Source: JBJXDT01 sp046153505 (GTDB taxonomy: Bacteria > Pseudomonadota > Gammaproteobacteria > Burkholderiales > Methylophilaceae). From it: a DNA stretch of 18,770 nucleotides. Each line of letters starts with the position of its first letter. Position 1 is the stretch's first letter. The notes under the pieces are model-generated. The model made no database searches, was not told the origin of the DNA, and was given only the letters and a program-made list of their open reading frames with translations. Of the stretch, positions 14,971-18,770 are shown in pieces. The stretch covers positions 1 to 18,770 of the forward strand of contig JBJXDT010000128.1 of NCBI GenBank assembly GCA_046153505.1, in the 5' to 3' direction. The position numbers were made by a program, and so were the translations under genes.

Positions 14971-15819
14971 TTGCCTGCCATTGATTTACACTGCCATTCT
15001 ACCATTTCTGATGGATTATTTGCGCCGCAAGATTTAGTTGCCTATGCTGCGAGGCGCGGCATTAAAGTGCTGGCGCTTACCGATCACGACGATGTAGGTG
15101 GTCTAGCATCAGCGCGGGAAACCGCGCTGCAACATGGTATGACGTTTATTAATGGTATAGAAATTTCTGTCACTTGGAAAAAGCGTACGCTTCATATTGT
15201 TGGTTTAAAAATAGACCCTAACAACATTGCGCTTAAAACAGCGCTAGACGCTGTGCGTATTGGTCGTGATGAGCGCGCACAACAAATGGGTGCAGGCTTG
15301 GCAGGCGTGGGAATTTCTGGCACTTACGAAGGCGCAAAGGCATTAGCGGGCAAAAGCATTATCACCCGCACCCATTTTGCAAGCTATATGGTGCAGGCTG
15401 GGCATGCAAAAGACAGAAAAACAGTGTTCAAAAAGTATATAGTGAAAGGCAAGCCAGGCTACGTGGATCACGAATGGATGAGTCTAGAAGCTGCTGTAAG
15501 CCTAATTCTTGGAGCTGGCGGCATTGCGGTGATAGCGCATCCTGGCCGCTATGATTTAGGCATGATCAATATGCACTTGCTGATGCAAGAATTTAGAAGT
15601 TATGGCGGTGCGGCGATTGAGGTCGTTACGGGCAGTCATACGCCGCCGCAATATCAACAATTTGCCAAAATGGCGCATCGTTTTAGCTTAAAATCCTCAC
15701 TCGGATCAGATTTTCACGGGCCAGGCATCTCATTTTTTGAAATGAATAGCATGCCAGAACTACCTGCTGGATGTGTGCCGGTGTGGGATGATTGGGAAGA
15801 GGCAAAGTTTTTGAATTAA
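14971..15819 (+). CDS. PHP-domain phosphoesterase (YciV/RnaAM-like)
   Basis: A 282-residue metal-dependent phosphoesterase of the PHP family. YciV-type relatives remove phosphate from 3',5'-nucleoside bisphosphates and act as 5'-3' exonucleases on short RNA. Metal-site residues are visible: LHCHST (H7, H9), SDG (D14), LTDHDD (D38, H39), E64 in NGIEIS, H75, AHPGRY and GSDFHGP. The start is TTG at 14971 with AGAGA about 6 bases upstream. No ATG or GTG precedes it in frame near the promoter, and family proteins begin just before this LHCH motif, so TTG is likely real. It is first in the operon and is followed by the YciO gene after 16 bases, the same pairing as yciV-yciO in enterobacteria. Confidence 0.92.
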   Translation: MPAIDLHCHSTISDGLFAPQDLVAYAARRGIKVLALTDHDDVGGLASARETALQHGMTFINGIEISVTWKKRTLHIVGLKIDPNNIALKTALDAVRIGRDERAQQMGAGLAGVGISGTYEGAKALAGKSIITRTHFASYMVQAGHAKDRKTVFKKYIVKGKPGYVDHEWMSLEAAVSLILGAGGIAVIAHPGRYDLGMINMHLLMQEFRSYGGAAIEVVTGSHTPPQYQQFAKMAHRFSLKSSLGSDFHGPGISFFEMNSMPELPAGCVPVWDDWEEAKFLN

Positions 15820-15835
15820 AGAAGCCTTAAACTAA

Positions 15836-16459
15836 ATGGCACAATATTTCGTTATCAATGCAGAAAACCCACAACCGCGGCTGATTAAGCACGCGGTAGA
15901 GATTCTGCGCGAAGGTGGCGTGATTGCTTATCCGACGGATTCCAGCTATGCCTTGGGCTGCATGCTTGGTTTTAGGGATGCGCAAATTAAAATCCGCCAA
16001 ATTCGCGGCGTGAGTGATGACCAACTTTTCACGCTGATTTGCCGTAACTTAAGTGAACTGGCGACGTATGCTCAAGTAGATAATAGCCAGTTTCGGCTAC
16101 TTAAAGCCAATACGCCTGGCGCGTATACCTTTATTTTAAAGGCTACAAAAGAAGTGCCAAAGAGATTGCAACACCCTAAGCGCAGTGCGGTCGGTATTCG
16201 TGTGCCCAATCATTATGTTACACAAGCCATGCTAGATGTGCTGGGCGAACCGATGTTGAGTATGACCTTGCAAATTAAGGGTGATGAAGAGCCCATGAAC
16301 GCAGGCTGGGAAATTCGTGATAGATTAGAGCATCAGCTCGACCTGGTGATTGATTCTGAGATTCATCATCACGGCTTTACGACAGTGATAGACCTCACGG
16401 AAGCCTCACCGATATTGGTTCGTAGCGGGGTGGGTGATGTTAAACCGTTTGGATTTTAA
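15836..16459 (+). CDS. YciO-type Sua5/YrdC family protein
   Basis: A 207-residue cytoplasmic protein of the Sua5/YciO/YrdC family, related to the threonylcarbamoyl-AMP synthases of tRNA t6A synthesis. The family core is clear: GGVIAYPTDSSYALGCML (28-44), LSELATYA, TPGAYTFILKAT (93-104) and AVGIRVPNH. The YciO branch is suggested by PTDSSYALG, LQIKGDEEPM in place of the TsaC TSAN-type motif, and the short C-terminal end VRSGVGDVKPFGF. Members of this branch may not be the true t6A enzyme, so a separate tsaC elsewhere is likely. It has no good Shine-Dalgarno and may be translated by coupling from the PHP gene, 16 bases upstream. The protease gene starts 9 bases after its stop. Confidence 0.93.
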   Translation: MAQYFVINAENPQPRLIKHAVEILREGGVIAYPTDSSYALGCMLGFRDAQIKIRQIRGVSDDQLFTLICRNLSELATYAQVDNSQFRLLKANTPGAYTFILKATKEVPKRLQHPKRSAVGIRVPNHYVTQAMLDVLGEPMLSMTLQIKGDEEPMNAGWEIRDRLEHQLDLVIDSEIHHHGFTTVIDLTEASPILVRSGVGDVKPFGF

Positions 16460-16468
16460 AGGAAAAGT

Positions 16469-17125
16469 ATGGATTTTTTTGGTTTGTTAAATTCACTTCA
16501 ATCGCTAAATGGCATGCAACGTATCGCTGTAACGGCCATTCCCATGATTTTTGCGATTACTGTCCACGAAGCGGCGCATGGCTATGCAGCCCGACACTTT
16601 GGCGATATGACCGCAGCTCGGTTGGGGCGCATTACCTTGAATCCGCTCAAACATATCGACCCAATTGGTACAGTGCTAATACCAAGCCTCACCATGTTTT
16701 TCGGTGGCATTTTCTTTGGTTGGGCAAAGCCCGTACCTGTCGACTTTACGCGGTTACGTCATCCCAAACGTGACATGCTATGGGTGGCCGCAGCTGGGCC
16801 AGGTGCTAATTTAGTAATGTTGATTGTATGGGCGTTAATTATTAAGTTTTTTGGTGCCAGTACACCTTTTGTCGCACTTATGGGCGCGGCGGGTATTTTA
16901 ACCAACACAGTATTGATGGTGCTTAATCTCATTCCATTACCGCCCTTAGATGGCGGACGCATTGCTGTTAGCCTCTTGCCGACCAATTTGGCGGTGAAAT
17001 TTGCACAAATAGAGCGATACGGTTTTATTATTTTAATAATTCTGTTATTCACACATATTCTTGATAAAATTATGTGGCCGTTTGTATTGGCAACGTTGGC
17101 AACAATTGCCACAGTATTTTTCTGA
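16469..17125 (+). CDS. Site-2 protease family (M50) membrane metalloprotease
   Basis: A 218-residue integral membrane zinc protease of the M50B/S2P group. The zinc motif HEAAH (H33, E34, H37) lies in the first membrane helix region, and the second motif NLIPLPPLDGGR (154-165, D162 as third ligand) is in a later helix. GWAKPVPVD and AAGPGANLVM are typical of the short bacterial form with no PDZ domain. Several hydrophobic helices are evident up to the very C-terminus. A strong AAAGGA precedes the ATG. Substrates are unknown; relatives cleave membrane-bound regulators. The position before trpS is common in beta-proteobacteria. Confidence 0.94.
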   Translation: MDFFGLLNSLQSLNGMQRIAVTAIPMIFAITVHEAAHGYAARHFGDMTAARLGRITLNPLKHIDPIGTVLIPSLTMFFGGIFFGWAKPVPVDFTRLRHPKRDMLWVAAAGPGANLVMLIVWALIIKFFGASTPFVALMGAAGILTNTVLMVLNLIPLPPLDGGRIAVSLLPTNLAVKFAQIERYGFIILIILLFTHILDKIMWPFVLATLATIATVFF

Positions 17126-17163
17126 AACAAAAGCTTTCTATATTTATAAGAGCATAAAAAATC

Positions 17164-18366
17164 ATGGCGGTTGAACGCGTATTATCGGGCATGCGCCCAA
17201 CAGGGAACTTACACTTAGGGCATTATAACGGTGTACTTAAAAACTGGTTGCGCCTGCAGCACGAGCACGAGTGCTTGTTTTTTGTGGCCGATTGGCACGC
17301 ACTAACCACACATTACGATACACCTGAAATAATTGAAGAAAGCGTGTGGGAGATGGTCATCGATTGGCTAGCTGCCGGTGTAGACCCAGCGAACGCCACT
17401 ATATTTATTCAATCTAAAGTGCCAGAACACGCCGAGTTGCATACGTTGCTGTCTATGATTACGCCGCTTAGCTGGCTGGAGCGTGTGCCCACTTACAAAG
17501 ACCAGCAGGAAAAGCTCGCTAGTAAAGATTTATCCACCTACGGCTTTTTGGGCTACCCATTATTACAATCTGCAGATATTCTTATCTATAAGGCCACGCA
17601 AGTGCCTGTGGGTGAGGATCAAGTGCCGCATATCGAATTCACACGTGAAATCGCACGCAGGTTTAACCACATTTATGGCAAAGAGGCAGGCTTCGAAGAA
17701 AAAGCCGAAGCCGCTATTAAAAAACTCGGCAGTAAACGCGCTGCCGTATATGAAGAAATGCGTAACGCCTACCAACAAAGCGGCGATGATGAGGCACTGG
17801 ATAGCGCGCGCACCATGATAGAAGAAGCGCAAAACTTAAGCCTAGGCGATAAAGAGCGCCTGCTTGGCTATTTAGAAGGCGGCGGCAAAATTATTCTGGT
17901 CGAGCCAGAATACAAACTCACACCCGCTTCTAAAATGCCAGGCTTAGATGGGCAAAAAATGTCGAAATCTTACAACAACACGATTTCCTTGCGTGAGGAT
18001 GTGGATACTGTAGCGAAGAAAATCAAAACAATGCCAACCGATCCTGCGCGTATCCGTCGCACTGATCCTGGCGACCCTGCAAAATGCCCTGTGTGGCAAC
18101 TACATGAGATTTATTCAGAGCAAACAACTAAAGATTGGGTGCAGATGGGCTGTAAAGGCGCTACGATTGGCTGCATTGAATGTAAAACGCCTGTGATTGA
18201 AAGCGTGTTGAAAGAACTTAAACCAATTCAAGAACGTGCAGCGCAATATGCCGAAGACCCGACACTAGTCAAAAATATTGTGGCTGAAGGTTGTGAAAAA
18301 GCGCGTAAGTTAGCCCGTGAAACCATGCGCGATGTTCGTGATGTCATGGGTTTGAACTACAGCTAA
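17164..18366 (+). CDS. trpS: Tryptophanyl-tRNA synthetase, long form with four-Cys motif
   Basis: A class I aminoacyl-tRNA synthetase that charges tRNA-Trp. The 400-residue length is greater than the roughly 330 residues of the E. coli and Bacillus enzymes. The HIGH-type motif is PTGNLHLGH (12-20), and the KMSKS loop is GQKMSKS (263-269). Between them an insert of about 70 charged residues (172-243) accounts for the extra length. In the C-terminal anticodon-binding part, C308, C330, C337 and C340 form a CX21CX6CX2C pattern, resembling the [4Fe-4S] site described in Thermotoga maritima TrpRS. All catalytic motifs are present, so it should be active. It starts 38 bases after the protease gene and ends 1 base before the SMR gene. 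Confidence 0.97.
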   Translation: MAVERVLSGMRPTGNLHLGHYNGVLKNWLRLQHEHECLFFVADWHALTTHYDTPEIIEESVWEMVIDWLAAGVDPANATIFIQSKVPEHAELHTLLSMITPLSWLERVPTYKDQQEKLASKDLSTYGFLGYPLLQSADILIYKATQVPVGEDQVPHIEFTREIARRFNHIYGKEAGFEEKAEAAIKKLGSKRAAVYEEMRNAYQQSGDDEALDSARTMIEEAQNLSLGDKERLLGYLEGGGKIILVEPEYKLTPASKMPGLDGQKMSKSYNNTISLREDVDTVAKKIKTMPTDPARIRRTDPGDPAKCPVWQLHEIYSEQTTKDWVQMGCKGATIGCIECKTPVIESVLKELKPIQERAAQYAEDPTLVKNIVAEGCEKARKLARETMRDVRDVMGLNYS

Positions 18367-18367
18367 G

Positions 18368-18700
18368 ATGAATCATTGGCTGGCACTAGCAATTGCAATT
18401 GTCGCAGAGGTAATTGCGACCAGCACGATGAAGGCCACAAACGAATTTACGCGATTTTGGCCATCGCTCGTTGTAGTGCTGGGTTACGGCACGGGGTTTT
18501 ATTTTATGACAATTAGTATGCGCGTGCTGCCGATAGGGATAATGTATGCCATATGGTCGGGTGTGGGCATATTAGTGGTGTCTTTAATGGGTTGGGTCAT
18601 CTACCGTCAAGCGCTAGATATTCCAGCCATTATTGGGATGGGGCTCATTGTTGCAGGGGTAGTTGTCATTAACGTGTTTTCGAAATCAATAGGGCATTAA
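18368..18700 (+). CDS. SMR-family multidrug efflux protein, EmrE/QacE-like
   Basis: A 110-residue four-helix membrane transporter of the small multidrug resistance family, which exchanges cationic compounds or guanidinium-like substrates for protons as an antiparallel dimer. Residues align with EmrE by number: E14 in VAEVIATS (the proton and substrate site), Y40, Y60 and W63 in YAIWSGVG, plus TRFWPSL and LDIPAIIGMGLIVAGVVVIN. Full length and intact. It begins 1 base after the trpS stop, and its TAA overlaps the next ATG (TAATG), so it is locked into the trpS-scpA operon. Efflux and guanidinium-export subtypes are not separable by eye, although closeness to EmrE favours the multidrug group. 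Confidence 0.94.
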   Translation: MNHWLALAIAIVAEVIATSTMKATNEFTRFWPSLVVVLGYGTGFYFMTISMRVLPIGIMYAIWSGVGILVVSLMGWVIYRQALDIPAIIGMGLIVAGVVVINVFSKSIGH

Positions 18701-18770
18701 TGCAATTACAGCTTAATTCGGAAATTAAGATTAATGGCGAAACGCTGAGCGAGTTGCCGCAGGATTTATA
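18700..18770 (+). CDS. scpA: Segregation and condensation protein ScpA, N-terminal fragment
   Basis: Start of a gene cut by the window edge; 23 full codons are visible, beginning MQLQLNSEIKINGETL. The SELPQDLY stretch is, from memory, typical of the N-terminal leader of beta-proteobacterial ScpA, the kleisin subunit of the SMC condensin. scpA after trpS is a usual arrangement in this group. The ATG overlaps the SMR stop as TAATG. Called on a short match and on context. Confidence 0.7.
   Translation, partial: MQLQLNSEIKINGETLSELPQDL

Overview
The window looks like chromosome of a beta-proteobacterium, most likely a methylotroph of the Methylophilaceae (Methylotenera/Methylophilus type). The reasons are the protein flavours (PurL, TrpS, TctDE-like two-component system), the beta-proteobacterial order PHP protein, YciO, M50 protease, trpS, scpA, and a predicted PQQ-type dehydrogenase. 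This assignment is inference from recalled family features; no search was run. No rRNA, tRNA, CRISPR array, insertion sequence or phage gene was seen, and no gene-free stretch exceeds 300 bases.

Left part (1-4650). The 3' end of serB (plus strand) faces a minus-strand block: an unknown AT-rich membrane protein (343-990), a ferritin-like DUF455 protein, a TctE/QseC-like sensor kinase and an OmpR-type response regulator. The last three form a tight operon (8-base gap, then a TAATG overlap). Divergent from the regulator are two very small exported peptides (4114-4347 and 4387-4551), rich in Lys/Ala/Pro and, in the second, His. An 11-bp-spaced direct repeat lies in the shared promoter region. A strong terminator (4607-4640) closes this part and also serves the opposing operon.

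Middle part (4657-11932, minus strand). Transcription runs from purL to an exported ankyrin-repeat protein, a PQQ-type sorbosone/glucose dehydrogenase, an unknown exported protein coupled to it by ATGA, and an SMP-30/gluconolactonase-like lipoprotein. The last three look like a secreted sugar- or aldehyde-oxidation cassette: a dehydrogenase makes a lactone or acid, and a lactonase-like propeller is next to it. That functional link is inference.

Next part (11933-14880, minus strand). An FTR1-type iron permease has its own terminator and a promoter whose spacer holds a Fur-like palindrome. Upstream of it is the housekeeping run yciB, YciI, BolA, periplasmic parvulin (PpiC type).

Right part (14971-18770, plus strand). 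A compact operon holds a PHP phosphoesterase, a YciO-type Sua5 protein, a site-2-protease-family membrane protease, trpS, an EmrE-like SMR transporter and the start of scpA. TrpS carries a four-cysteine pattern resembling the [4Fe-4S] site described in Thermotoga maritima TrpRS.

No wholly new defence or mobile system is evident. The best candidates for undescribed biology are the two-component system with the twin exported peptides and ferritin-like protein, the three-gene secreted propeller cassette with its unknown middle member, and the membrane protein at 343-990.
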